A stretch of 64,000 nucleotides of DNA from assembly GCA_019279435.1 (NCBI GenBank), contig JAAALK010000288.1, forward strand, positions 52,457,742 to 52,521,741, in the 5' to 3' direction. Both the position numbers and the translations under genes were made by a program. This DNA comes from Zizania palustris (lineage: Eukaryota > Streptophyta > Magnoliopsida > Poales > Poaceae). Below the pieces are notes generated by a model that saw nothing but the letters and a program-made list of their open reading frames with translations, did no database searches and had not been told where the DNA came from. Below, one piece after another: positions 44,815 through 56,400 of the stretch (its first letter is position 1; each line of letters begins with the position of its first letter).

Positions 44815-47800
44815 ATGGCGAAGACCAAAGGCTCTGCACCTCCTTCGACCTTGGCTCGTCAACAAGCGGCTGCGGCGGCGGCAGCGGCAACAGTGACGGC
44901 GACGCCTCCGATGCAGGCGACAACTTCCATGGCGGCAAAGGGAAAAAATCCCCAAATCCCCGATGTCCAAGGTCTGTGCCCACCCTCAACCAAGTACTTG
45001 GATCAATCCTTTGAGTTGGGGCCGTCTACCTGCAAGAAAGAGTCTTTGGCAATCACAGCGGGGGGAAATATTAGTAATGGGGTTATGATTCGGAAGCCGG
45101 GCAAAGAATCAATTCCATCACCGAGACCCGGAGAAGTTGTAGTGTTCGAAGCTTTTTTCGAAGCGGGCTTGGGCCTCCCGGCTGTGGATTTTTTAGCCGA
45201 AGTACTTGACTTGTTTCACGTAACCCTCCCCCAGCTGTCTCCGAATGCTGTAGCTAGACTGGCTATCTTCGAATGGGCACTGAGAGCCGAAGGTTGTGAG
45301 GGGAGGGCTGAAATCTTCGCTGCGCTGCATAGAGCGACTTGTCAACCAAAGACCTTCGTAGGCTCCGGAGGTGAGAAGGTGGTAGTTTCCTTCGGAAGCA
45401 TCAATTTTAGGCTTCGTGATGAATATGCCCTGCAATTTCCTGCTAAGGCCATCAATGCCAGATGGTACACCGATTGGGTTCTGAGGTGGTTTTATGCTGA
45501 AGTTGGAGTGAATAGCCCTCTGGCCGGTCCCCTCAAGGAAATTCAGTTTCGGAAAGAAGCCTTAGTGCAACCCGACGAAGGCCAACTCGAAGCTCGCCTC
45601 AACTTGCTTCAGAAAATCAGCCGAAGGTTGAGCATGCGAGACTTAGCCGAAGAGTTCCTCGGACTTCAAATTCCTCCGCTGATGGCCAACTGGCCTATTG
45701 CCTTCGAAGATGACTCGGAAGGCGGTCTTCGCAAGATAAGCTATACTTCGAGCCCTGCAGGTAACTTCGAAACCAACATGCATAATACATATTTACTTCG
45801 AAGAAAGATTAACTTGAATTATTTTTTAGCTTCTTCAGCCCCTATTACATCAGAGCAAATTGTAAGGGCTTCGGAGAAGATTTTGGGTGCTCCAACTCCG
45901 TCAGAAAAAGAGTGGCGAATCAAATTAGTCGGAAGTTGGGAGCGATTTAACAGAGTATGGGGAATGTTGGAGTTAACTCCGCCCCCTCTGATGGATTGGG
46001 TGCCTCAAGAAAAAGGACCCAAGAAAAGAGTAGCCGAAGCTGGAGCCTCCAGCTCCGCAAAGACTCCGACGAAGAAAGTGGCTCGGAAGCCGAAGAACCT
46101 CGCACCTTCGAGCTCAAGAGCTTCGGGTTCTAGCTCTAAAGAAGACGAAGGTATTTTATTAGTAAAATTAATTGATGAAGATGCAGTTCAACGAAGTATT
46201 CACATTGAAGACACTGCAGGTATTCCGGAGCCTCAAGCCAACATCGAAGAAGTAAGAGCTCCGGATACCCAAGAAGAACAAATCGAAGCCCCTATGGGTG
46301 TAGATGAAGCTGAAGTGCCTGCGAACGTACCGGAGTCTGGAGATAATGCTGATCAACCAATGACTTCGGTAATTCAAGAAGATACAACCCAAACTGGAGT
46401 TTCTGTGGACGAAGGTGGGGTCGAAGTCACTATGGCTTCGATTCCCGAAGAAGTAACGAGGACTCCCCAGGACGATGCTCCTGCAGTCCAAGATTTAACG
46501 GCCGATTCGGATGAGGACTACACTTTTGATCCTCCGATCAGCCCGGTGCTCGATATTCCAGAGAATGTCGAAGGTAAATTTTGCTTAATTCTTATCAATT
46601 TTTGCAAAATTATACAATGTGTAATATTTTTGTTTTTTCAGAGCCTCCTGTTGTCGAAGTATCCCTCGAAGATACAATGCAAAGACCTTCGACAGCTTCG
46701 GAGCCACAAACGGGTGTTACTCTACCGGGGCCTGGAAGAGGAAAAAGACACATAGAGCCCCTCCCAGCTCAAGGATCAACTTCATCTGAGTCAACGAATG
46801 AAAGCGAATCAACTGAGGGGGGGCCATCTTCGGAAATTCCAAGGACCTCAGAAGAACCCTCCGGACCTTCGCTAAGCAGGGCTGACCAGAAAGCTTCAAA
46901 ACTGCTTCCTCTCATAACTCCTTTTTTGGAGGAGAAAACCGGACTTGGGACTTTGGTTAAACCTTTGGGTGAAGCCAGTCGCCAAGTCGGGGAAACAGAA
47001 CTGGTAGCCCGTTTAAGCAGAGTGAAGGGTTCGGAGCTTAACCTTGCTGTGGAAAGAGCAGCTTATCAGGTATAAAGCATCTTCGAACCAAATAATGAAT
47101 TATATATGAATAATTTCTTATTCCAGTTTTTCTTTTTCTTAGCAAGCAGTCTTAGCCCGCGCTGCAGCTTTGTCGAATGAAAACGAAATTGCTCAACTTC
47201 GGGAAGAGAACGAAACTCTTCAAAGAAATTTTAACTTTTCCGAAGGTCGAGTAGCTCAAATGGACAATGTGATAATAGCAGAGCGAAGGGCTAGGCAAAG
47301 CTTGGAGGCTGCAAAGAGAGAGCTCGAAGCAGAAAGAATTGTGCTTCGAGCGGAGATTGAAAGACTGCGGACGGAGGATGCTGCGAAAGGCTCCGCACTT
47401 GTAAAGCTACAAGAAGAGGCTGGCCAACTCCGGACTCAAAAGAATGCTTTGACTACGGAGAATGCTAGAATCTCCGGAGTTTTAGCTGAAACGACTTCGA
47501 CCAAGGATATACTTACTGAAGAAAGGCTTAAGTCCGAGAAGGTGGCTTCGGAGGTCATCGAACAAATGTTAGGTGTCTTGGAGTACTTCGGTACTACTGG
47601 ATCACTACCTTCGGATGACAATGTAACTCTGCTGCGCCGGCTAAAGAGGATCCAAGGAGCAGCGAAGCAAATGAAGACGGCAGGCATACGTTATGGAGAA
47701 CTCTCCGGACAAGTGTCTGCCCTTGGAATACTTCGCTACTACGAGGATTTGGGCCGAACAATCACTCCGAGCGCACAGGGCTCCATCATCTTCGACGACG

Positions 47801-48615
47801 ACCGACTTTTAAAACCTTCCGAAGGTGTAGCTGCTGCTTGGCGAGCCTTCCAAACTTCGTGGAGAGCCGAAGGTCGACCTGCGATCAAGGCTTGGATTGA
47901 TGAAGGCCAACGCCAAAAGCAAGTTCGGAGTCAAGCTTCGAGCAGTCAGCCTCCTCCGAATCCGCAGGTTTAGGATTTTTTAGGATTTTTTGATTATGTA
48001 AAGCTGATGCTTGTAAATATTTATCAATGAAAATCTTGTTTGTCATATTTTTAGGCTTTGCCTCTTATGGAAGATATCGAAGTGTTAGAGCTTAACAGCG
48101 AACTTCGCTCACTGTGGAACACCTTCGAACTTCTAAAGAGTTATAAGCGTCCTCGATTCCTTATCCCTCGAAATGACTCCGGCGTTATTGCGCCCGAAGT
48201 AATCAAAGACATATTGTCTTATGTTAAAGAGGAAGATAAAGAGATCGACGCAAACACCTCGCCTTCTGAAGACACTAACTGGTCCGAAGACGAAGGTGAA
48301 GCCCAAAATAAAAGATCTGAAGATCTTAGAAGCTGGGAGAGAAGCCCCGAGCGGCTTCGAACTTGGGCCGAACTTCAACAAGAACAGAAGGATTTTAGAG
48401 CTTCGAAGGGGAGAAAGAGAGTTAAACGTAAAGTTCTTAGAACTTCCGATGTTGGAACTAGTCGTTCCACCCCTAGCTCTCGGGACCGAAGAGGTCTCCG
48501 ATTCCTTCTTGGTATAGATACCAATTTTCATAATGTAATCTGTAAATACATTTATTTTGATAATGAATGCCGATTTAAAATTGTCTCCATATTACTAGCC
48601 CCTCTTTGGGTATAA
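44815..48615 (+). CDS. Antisense PF04195-like gene of B, five open exons
   Basis: Exons are 44815-45760, 45830-46573, 46642-47069, 47143-47967 and 48055-48615. The introns of 69, 68, 73 and 87 bases are all GT...AG. Exon lengths total 3,504 bases, or 1,167 codons plus stop, without an internal stop. An Ala-rich N-terminus is followed by the conserved domain (residues ~106-285: VVVFEAFFEAGLGLP, QLSPNAVARLAIFEWALRAE, LSMRDLAEEF). Then come GSWERFNRVWG (~350), a Lys-rich possible nuclear signal, an acidic middle, a coiled coil (~707-900) and an acidic C-terminal exon (~982-1167). It runs antisense to its element between the 3' LTR and where pol should be. Such extra antisense frames are known in Tat elements. 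The function is unknown. The splice model is my inference; reading straight through would hit stops after exons 2, 3 and 4. Confidence 0.8.
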
Positions 48616-48904
48616 ACAACTTCGAACTGTATTCAAAGATGGTTATGCGCAAAGCAAAACTTCGGAGTACAATTTTTCTTGGGGGTTCGGAGCCCCTCTG
48701 TCATTTTTAAAGATCTTTTGAAATCTTATGAAATGTCTTCGACTATTTGTAGTCAGAAGAATGGTAACTTGGTACCTTTGTTTATTTCATGAAAGAAATC
48801 AATTGAGATAACTTCCAGGACACTTTAGTGTCTTAAAAAATTTGTCACTTTGGACGCATATGAACAGTCATTCGAAGCTCATGGCTTAAATGCTGTTTTG
48901 CTTT
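48616..48904 (+). other. 3' flank of the B antisense gene
   Basis: AT-rich sequence without a coding frame, leading to the tandem repeats. It probably contains the 3' end of the antisense transcript; I see no definite polyadenylation signal. Confidence 0.4.
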
Positions 48905-49254
48905 AGCCACCTTCAGCTGTTTTTTGCAGAAATCTACCAGCCGGAGCTTGGATTTCGCAGAAAAAGTAGCCACCTTCGGCTATTTTTGCAGAAGTCTACC
49001 AGCCGGAGCTTGGACTTCGCAGAATTTGGCCACTTGGGCTCTTTTTTGCAGAAGTCTACCAGCCGGAGCTTGGACTTCGCAGAATTTGGCCACCTTCGGC
49101 TCTTTTTACGGAAGTCTGACAAGCTGCAGCTTGGACTCCGCAGATTTTGGCCACCTTCGGCTCTTTTTACGGAAGTCTACCAGCCAATGGCTTGGACTCC
49201 GTAGGGTGTGGTTTTGGGCTCTTTTACGGATGCCTACAAGCCAGTGGCCTGGGC
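48905..49254. repeat. About 60-bp tandem repeats of B
   Basis: Five to six imperfect copies of a unit with CCACCTTCGGCT, TTTTTGCAGAAG, TCTACCAGCCGGAGCTTGGA and CTTCGCAGAATTTGG. They run into the run of N. They occupy the same place, between the antisense gene end and pol, as the unrelated 36-bp repeats of J and H. Confidence 0.85.
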
Positions 49255-49354
49255 NNNNNNNNNNNNNNNNNNNNNNNNNNNNNNNNNNNNNNNNNNNNNN
49301 NNNNNNNNNNNNNNNNNNNNNNNNNNNNNNNNNNNNNNNNNNNNNNNNNNNNNN
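49255..49354. other. Sequence gap (100 N)
   Basis: Exactly 100 unknown bases, a usual placeholder for a gap of unknown size. It follows a tandem repeat. The rest of B and the central gag of C may be missing here. Confidence 0.95.
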
Positions 49355-49838
49355 CGTTTAGACCATCGAAGTACGAAGCACAACACCAGTTATTGTCGCT
49401 AAGTATTTGGTCGAAGTCTGCAGAGTGAAGTCTGCTCTTGCGAAATCTGTAGTGCAAAGCCTGCTCGAAGGCGCCCAGTGTGCAGAGCCTGCACTGACTT
49501 AGCAAAGCTGATCTATGTCCTCAGAGGGAAGTCCGCTCTTGCAAAGGGTGAGGAGCGAAGCCTGCACGAAGGCACCCTGTGTGCGAAGGCTGCACTGACT
49601 TAGCAGAAGCTGAATTTTTGGGGTTGTGGGTGGAGCAAAGTCCTCTTGGCTTTGAACTTTTGCTCCTTGCGAAGCCTGTGTTCGGAGCCGTCAAATACCT
49701 CTGAACCAGAACTTCGAAAGGTGTGTTCGAAGCCTGTTCCGCAGAAGACAGAATTAAAACAGAAGGCTATTTTAGTCTGAAATTTTAAAAGCTCCCATTC
49801 ACCCCCCCCCCCCTCTGGTCGCCGTTTCCGGTCCAACA
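49355..49838 (+). repeat. M: right end of a Sirevirus-like LTR
   Basis: It ends CTCTGGTCGCCGTTTCCGGTCCAACA, closely like the ends of D and C LTRs (CTCTGGTCGCTACTTTTGGTCCTACA), preceded by CCCATTCA and a run of about 13 C. Its beginning is lost in the gap. The sequence inside resembles neither C nor D closely. Confidence 0.6.
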
Positions 49839-50621
49839 GCTCCGAAGTTGGCTTTCGGCCTCCAGGCTCCGGGACGTTTCGAGGCCCGTAACATCTTCGG
49901 AGCAATCGAATGAGGGCGTCTTGCAGAAAAGAATCAGGGTCTCTATGTAAGTTGATTTCTTATAAGACTATCAGAATTATCATGTGCGCTTCGATCCTCT
50001 CTCCCGTGTAGGACTCTCTAGAGGAAAGAAGCGAGGGGCTACTGTTGGGTGAGATAATCCCGATGACAGTTGTAGGCGCGAAGAGCAGTACGGTTCGGAG
50101 AGGAGGCCACGTCCGGAGGACCCGAAGCCCAGCGTTGAAGGTACCCGTAGGCCTCCGGACGAGGAGGACTAAAGGTTTCTGGGAGCTCCAAAGCGTGCCG
50201 ACGTGGCTCCCGGGGGAAGCGACTGGATGAACGCCGAAGGCCAGCCTTCAGGAGGTCTAGAGGCTCCGGAGTGCGTCCGTACGTGGGAAAGGACCTGGTC
50301 AAGGCCTCCCGGGGATAGGATTGTGATCGCCTACGTTGTGTCGGGCGGCCGTAGCAGCGCCCGACACGATTGACACGCTGTCAGAGTCACACCTTCTTGT
50401 TTGTACTATGTACACCTATTCTTGTCTGTACTACAGGCCGGTGTCAGGCCGAGTAGCGGTTGAGGGTTTTGGATGTACCCGACCCTTCAGGGTGGGTCAC
50501 CCTATAAATATCCCACAACTACAGTTGTAATAAACACGCGATCCAAGAATACAATTTGTGCAGAGCATTCCATTACTCTCATCCACCAAGAAACTTGCTG
50601 GTTCGATCCGTCGTCCCAACA
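49839..50621 (+). mobile_element. G: 3' end of a Tat element of the H family
   Basis: About 200 bases of internal 3' sequence end in the polypurine tract GCGAGGGGCTAC (to 50042), then a complete LTR. The left part is cut by M. G is inserted in the integrase of F. Confidence 0.75.
50043..50621 (+). repeat. G 3' LTR, 579 bp
   Basis: TGTTGGGTGAGATAATCCCG ... TTCGATCCGTCGTCCCAACA, similar in length and ends to the H LTR. TATAAATA at 50503-50510. Confidence 0.85.
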
Positions 50622-51677
50622 TCAGTCAGCCCAGAAAATGAGTTGGATGCTAAAAAGAGCAGGGTTTATTGGCCGACTATGACCGAAGACTATTTCAAGT
50701 ACTACAGAGGGTGTGAAGCATGATAGAAGTTTGGTAATATTCAGTTGGCTCCTGCCTCATTACTCAATCCTATTGTCAAGCCATGGCCGTTTCGAGGTTG
50801 GGATTTAGACTGCGTTGGCCAGATCTACCCTCCTTCCTCAAAAGGGCATCGGTTCGTATTGATGGCGATGGATTACTTCACTAAATGGACCGAGGATGTA
50901 CCTCTCAAGAACATGACTCACAATGAGGTATGTGATTTTATTTTAAAGCACATCATACATAGATTCGGCATTCCTCAAACTCTTACTATGGATCAAGGCA
51001 GTTCATTTGTTTCTAGAGAAGTGAGGGAGTTCGCCGAATACTATGGTATTAAGTTGATAAACTCTTCACCTTACTATGCTCAGGCCAATGGTCAGGTCGA
51101 GTCTAGTAATAAAACTATGATTAATCTTATTAAGAAGAAAATTGAGGAGTTTCCAAAAAAGAGGCATGAAGTGATTTCCGAGGCGTTATGGGCTTGTAGA
51201 ATTGCAAAGCACGGTGCTACCAAGGTCAGTCCATATGAGTTGGTATATGGACAAGAGGTCGTTCTGCCTATAGAGGTAGATCTTGGCTCCTTAAGAGTGT
51301 TAAAGCAAGATGGCTTGTCGGTCGACGAGTATGAAACTCTTCTAAAGGATAATCTAGAGGAAGTGACTGATAAGAGACTAAGGGCTTTAGAAGCCATAGA
51401 AGTAGACAAGAAGAGAGTAGCTAAAGCCTACAATAAAAAGGTTAAACCAAAATCGTTTCAAATAGGAGACTTGGTGTGGAAAATGATTTTACGCTTAGGC
51501 ACGAAAAGTCCAATGTTTGGTAAATGGTCGCCTAGTTGGGAATGTCCTTTTAAGATAGGCGAAATTGCTCCCGGCAACGCATACGTGTTGGAATCCCTGC
51601 AGGGAGAGCGGTTTCTAAGAGCTTTGAATGGTAGGTACTTGAAAAGGTATTTCCCAAGTGTGTGGCAAACATCATGA
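50622..51677 (+). pseudogene. pol: Integrase of F, N-terminus lost
   Basis: The zinc-binding end is degraded, with frame breaks before about 50740. From there the frame is open: WPFRGWDLDCVGQI (first catalytic Asp), MDQGSSFVS (second Asp), ANGQVESSNKTMINLI (Glu), then YELVYGQEVVLPIEV and the C-terminal small barrel, ending ALNGRYLKRYFPSVWQTS at 51677. All three catalytic acids are visible in the core. It belongs to the Tat/Athila-like branch by sequence style; no chromodomain is seen. Confidence 0.85.
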
Positions 51678-51765
51678 AAAGTGTCGAAAAGCCGATATGG
51701 ATGGTATCGTCTTCAGCTCGTTGTGCTTTTAGTTCGCTCAAGTTTGCTAAAAGGCAGGGGGCATG

Positions 51766-53049
51766 TGTTGATAGCAAAAAATGGCATTAATTGCTAGATT
51801 GTCAAAATATTAGTTTTGGTAATTTGGGCCGAAAATACACATGTCCAGGGGCTATGAGAAGCCCTACAGGGCCGAAGTCCATTGAGCTTTGGGCTCCGAA
51901 AGCCTCTAGCCAACCCATGGGCTTCACCCGGGAAGCCTTCGGAGGCCCACACCGTCAAAGCTTCGGCCCGAGGAGCAGGCCTCGACGGGCCTGGCCGAAG
52001 CCCACTTCGGCAGAGGTAGAGTTGTATGCGTTTCCAGCTCAATTTTTATCTCTATCTGGCCGGATTAATAGCAGATTAGATTCGGAATTAAGCCCCTATA
52101 AATAGAGAGGCAAGGCCAGCGTAGAGGCCCCCCCAACTCAAACCAAACCAAAGCCCTATGCTTTGATCGTATTTACTTTACCTTTATTTTCCTATACCTC
52201 TTCGTGGGTTTGCCTGGAAGCCCTCCGCCGGCCACTATGGAACAGTGGTAATCCTTGTTACTTCGCTTGTTAAGTATCCGTTAATCTACGAAATAGATTT
52301 CTATCACCTTGTTACTTCGCCTGTGAAGTATCCGCAAATCTGCATAACGGATTGCTACCTTCGCTACTAGTGCAACACTTAGCAAAATTCGGTCCTCAGG
52401 CCGAATTGGTACTTCGAATTCTCTCTGTTGTAGGTTGGCACGTTCGGAGCTACTTCTTTGGAGGTGTCCGGAGCTGAGAGATCGGTTTTGGAGGTCCCCG
52501 GGACACCCTTCAGTGAGATTGCAGGCTCCGGCGACAGGCTTCGCCGACACACTTTGTCGCAACAGGCTTCGCCATGACCATACTCCGCACCGGATGAAGT
52601 TGGACTCGCGTGTGGCCCTCGCGTCACCATTCTATAGTTTGTTGTATCGGAGATCCCACGCCGAACCGCGCTGTTCGGAGGGGATCATCGCGTCCAGATC
52701 CATTTGGAGTCCATCTTCGGCCGGATCAGTCCAAACGCCGAAGCACCCTTCGCCGGAGTACTTTGCACCGAACGCCAAAGGTACACATCGGTGACCCCTT
52801 CGCACCAGACTTCGAACTAGACGGGCTCCGACTGGTTTGCTGATTTTATTATGTTTAATATATCTCTTTCAACTAATTGGATTATTTTGTGTAATCTGGT
52901 TGCCTAGCGACTCCATCCCGCTTATCACGACTAAGGGTAGTCGGAATGCGACGTCGGTGCTGCGTCACACTTAGGCTTGTCCCTAAGTATCCACACACTT
53001 TTGGATCGTCGAATTGACCCAAGTGCGGGGGCACGTTTCCGTGTCAACA
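51766..53049 (+). repeat. F 3' LTR, about 1.28 kb
   Basis: Starts TGTTGATAGC after the purine tract AAGGCAGGGGGCATG (an alternative start is 51764) and ends CGTTTCCGTGTCAACA. TATAAATA at 52097-52104. The short frames inside (52435-52843) are not convincing genes. The LTR beginning is related to 8251-8430. Confidence 0.75.
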
Positions 53050-53098
53050 AAGTGTAGCCAAAAGCTTCAAGAGACGGGATTTTACCAGAGGAAGTCAT
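53050..53098 (-). pseudogene. gag: First codons of Sirevirus Gag of C
   Basis: The minus strand from ATG 53098 reads MTSSGKIPSLEAFGYT, the typical start of a Sirevirus Gag, about 50 bases after the priming site. F interrupts it at codon 16. Confidence 0.75.
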
Positions 53099-53149
53099 GA
53101 TCACTATCTGGGTTTAGAACCGGTTAAGGTATGGAAAAACCCTAACCTT

Positions 53150-53161
53150 GCTCTGATACCA
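53150..53161 (-). other. Primer binding site of C (initiator Met tRNA type)
   Basis: The minus strand reads TGGTATCAGAGC, two bases after the LTR end ...GGTCCTACA. It fixes the LTR border at 53164. Confidence 0.9.
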
Positions 53162-53163
53162 CT

Positions 53164-53278
53164 TGTAGGACCGAAAGTAGCGACCAGAGGAGGGGGTGAA
53201 TGGGGGCCTAAAAAAATTCTTCTGAATAAATGTCCTAATCCCAACACCCTACGCACCTTGACAGACAACCAACATTAG
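53164..53278 (-). repeat. C 5' LTR fragment
   Basis: The last 115 bases of the LTR, similar to 36307-36420 at roughly 80% by eye. Element I is inserted at 53279. The divergence is high for paired LTRs, so these ends could come from two related insertions. Confidence 0.75.
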
Positions 53279-53414
53279 TGTTGGGGGAGATAATCCCGAT
53301 GACAGTAGGGGAGCGCGAAGGCCTGCACGGCCCCGAAGGAAGACTACGGCCGGAAGACCGAAGCCCCACGCCGGAGGTGCCTGGACCTCCGAACGAGGAA
53401 GCCGGAGGCCTTTG
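53279..53414 (+). repeat. I LTR beginning
   Basis: TGTTGGGGGAGATAATCCCG matches the G and H LTR starts and resembles G further in (CCCGATGACAG). It is truncated where it joins gag codons (LRKKFVNNFQG). Confidence 0.75.
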
Positions 53415-56400
53415 GATCAGCTGAGGAAGAAATTCGTCAACAACTTTCAGGGAACCTTCGTGGCCCCTATGTCCACCGGGAGTCTCTTCCAAGTGAAGCA
53501 GCAGCCCGAGGAGACCATGCGGCAATACTTCCAGCGCTTCGCGCACACCAAGGCCCAGATCAAGGGGCTTTCGGCTTCCTCGGTCATAGACGCTGCCCGG
53601 GAAGGCGTCACCCACCCGGTCCTCCTCGACAAGCTTCACCGGAAGCCTATCTCCTCGGTGGCACAACTCATGACATACTTCAAAGAGTACGCCCGGTCCG
53701 AGGAAGGCCAGATACGTCGACAGGCGATGATAGTCCCTATCAGAGCCACGAATGCCAAGGCGTACGAAGTCTCACCAGACCTCGACCGAGGAGCCCGCTC
53801 CGCTCCTGACTTTCACCGCCAAGACTCCGGCCGGCAAGACCACGCTCACCGAGACTCCCGGTGAGGCCAGAAGCACCTTCGAGGGGAAGTCCTCAGCATC
53901 ACCCCTCGGGTCCCCGCTAAGCACGAGCACACGTCCGGCGGAGGCCACTCCACCGGAGCCAGGGCTCCGTCACGAGCGCCCTCTAGAGGGGCCATGCTTT
54001 ACTGCAGCGTCCACGGCGAAAACCGGAGCCATGACACCGTCTCCTGTCAGACCATCCTCACCCTTCAGAATGACTACCTCGAGCAAAACATTGGCCACGG
54101 TTCCTTCGGCAAGGGAGTCCCTACACCTCACCCAGAAGCGGTCCAGGTGGTCAGGCGCCGCGACGAGCTAGAAGTCCTGGGCCTAGCCCCAGAGTTCAGC
54201 AGGGCCCAGGCTCCCAAAATCGAAGATGCGCCGGATCGGGGGAAACAGGTGGTCCTCCCCATATCCGGAGGAGGGGCCCTGGGAGCCTTGTCAAAGCGCC
54301 AGCGGCAAGACTACGTTCGGGAGGTCGGGCATATCGGCACGTCCAGCCCCTCAGTGCTCCCCGAATGGTCCCATGTTCCCATCTCCTTCACCTCCGAAGA
54401 TGCCGCCGGCGTCAAGTTCCCGCATGTCGACCCTCTCATCATCTCTGCAGATATCGCCGGAGTCGAGGTGTGTAACATCCTGGTCGATGGAGGAAGTTTT
54501 GCTAACATCATCTTCGTGCAGGCCTTCGACCAGCTGTGTCTCTCTCGGAAGCACTTGCTGCCAGCTTCCAGTCCACTCCAGGGCTTCGCGGGCCCCCGCT
54601 CGACGCCCTAGGCCAAATCGTGCTGGAGGTGACCTTCGGAGACTCCCCCCTCCGACGCTGTGAGGAAATCCTCTTCGACGTAGTCGACGCTCCGTACGCC
54701 TACAACGCCATCTTCGGGAGGGGGATGCTCAACCACTTTGGAGCCATCGCTCATCACAAATACTTGTGCCTCAAGATGCCGACTCCAGGAGGGGTGCTGT
54801 CGGTCCTAGGCGACCAGGCTGCTGCCCGTTGGGTCGAATACGGCCACTCGGCGCCGCTGGAGCCACGCCAGATTCACAGCGTCCGCGAAGGCTCGGAAGG
54901 AGTCAGCCTCCCCGGTGCCGGAGACTCTGTGCCGAAGGGGCGCCCGGTCAAGCCTCTCCCGGAGGGGGAGATCATCACGAAGATCTTGATCCAAGACGGG
55001 AAGGAGCACCCGATCCGGTTCGGGGGGCCTAGAGCCAGATGTGTCGGAACAGCTCGAGGAAATCATCCGCAACAACCTTGACATCTTCGCGTGGTCTGAC
55101 GAAGATATCCCGGGCGTTGACCGCTCAATCATTGAGCATTCACTGGCGGTCGACCCAAAGGCTCGGCCGGTGCGCCAAGGGCTCCGAAAACTCTCCATCG
55201 AGTGGGCCGAGCTTGCCAAGGCCGAGACTGAGAAGCTACTTTGAGCGGGGGTCATTCGAGAAGTGAGTCACACTGAGTGGTTGTCTAATCCAGTGTTTGT
55301 CCAGAAGAAAACATCTGGCAAGTGGCGTATGTGTATCGACTTCACCTCTCTGAATAAAGCTTGCCCCCGTGACCCCTACCCCATGCCTCGCATTGATCAG
55401 CTAGTCGATTCCACTGCCGGTGTTGAGCTCCTCAGTTTCCTCGACGCTTATTTTGGATACCACCAAATCTGGATGAAGCCTAAAGATCAAGTCAAGACAA
55501 GCTTCGTTACCCCCTCAGGAGTATTTTGCTATGTTCGAATGCCTTTCGGCCTCCGCAACGCCGGGGCCACCTTTTCAAGACTGATATCCAAGGCTTTGGG
55601 CCATCAGATAGGCCGCAACATCGAAGCATATATGGATGATATTGTCATTAAAAGTACCATCAAGGATCGCCATAGTGCAGACATAGCTGAGACCTTTGAT
55701 ATCCTTCAGTGGTGTGGAATCCGCCTTAATCCGGAGAAGTGCGTCTTCGGAGCACGCGCTAGGAAGCTGCTCGGGTATCTGGTTTCCAGCCAAGGTATCG
55801 AAGCTAGTCCAACGCAAGTCAGCGCGTTGCAGAACATGTCCCCTCCTTAGAATTTGAAGCAAGCGCAGAAGCTAGTCGGCCGCTAAGCTGCTCTTGGCCG
55901 ATTTCTGGCAAGATCGGCTGAAAAAGCTTGCCCATCTTCAAGGCGCTTTGGGGCTCTAAAAATTTCAAGTGGACCCCCGAATGTCAGGACTGCTTTGATC
56001 AAATAAAGGAGTACCTCTCCGGCCTCGTAGCCCTCGCCACGCCTCGAGCAGGCAGTCCTCTTCTGTTCTACCTCACTGCCTTTGGCAGCGCGGCCTGCGC
56101 GGCCCTGATCCAAGATGAAGAACTCGGCGAAAAGTTGGTGCAGCGCCCCATCTACTTCGTATCCGAAGCCTTCTCAGGAGCAAAAACACGGTATTCTGAG
56201 CTCGAGAAGGTGGCGTACGCTCTTGTCATGGCGTCCTGGAAACTTCGACACTACTTCCTGGCTAATGATATCATTATTCCAACCGCATACCCGCTAGGCG
56301 ACATGTTCCGAAACAAGCATGCCACCGGCCGCATCAGGAAGTGGGCGGTAGAACTGGCCCCATTCGGGATCTCCTTCATTGCCCGAACTGCCGTCAAGTC

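Larger units (their letters stand above)
43843..49254 (-). mobile_element. B: Tat-clade gypsy 3' part with intact antisense gene
   Basis: B is inserted in the Gag frame of C after CCCAT (43838-43842). It has a 3' LTR, polypurine tract, antisense promoter and gene, then tandem repeats up to the sequence gap. Pol and the 5' LTR are not seen; they may be in the gap or lost. LTR and antisense gene show it belongs to the family of A. Confidence 0.82.
50622..53049 (+). mobile_element. F: gypsy 3' part (integrase and 3' LTR)
   Basis: The integrase end, a polypurine tract and a 3' LTR lie in plus orientation. The left side is cut by G and the right side lies in the Gag start of C. Gag, protease, RT and 5' LTR are missing. 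E carries the complementary part of a similar element, perhaps the same family. Confidence 0.8.
36307..53278 (-). mobile_element. C: Sirevirus-type copia element split by nested insertions
   Basis: Minus-strand order: 5' LTR fragment (53278-53164), priming site, gag start (53098-53050), then insertions F, G, M, the sequence gap and B, followed by the gag C-terminal part (43842-42761), pol (42758-39566), 3' region and 3' LTR (38237-36307). The central gag portion is not visible, perhaps deleted or in the gap. Assigning the right-hand LTR, priming site and gag start to the same copy as the left-hand part is inference from orientation and family. Confidence 0.75.

Noticed and set aside
52435..52843. 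Overlapping frames of 77-119 codons
   Set aside because: They lie in the LTR of F downstream of its TATA box, without domains or homology to the other copies.
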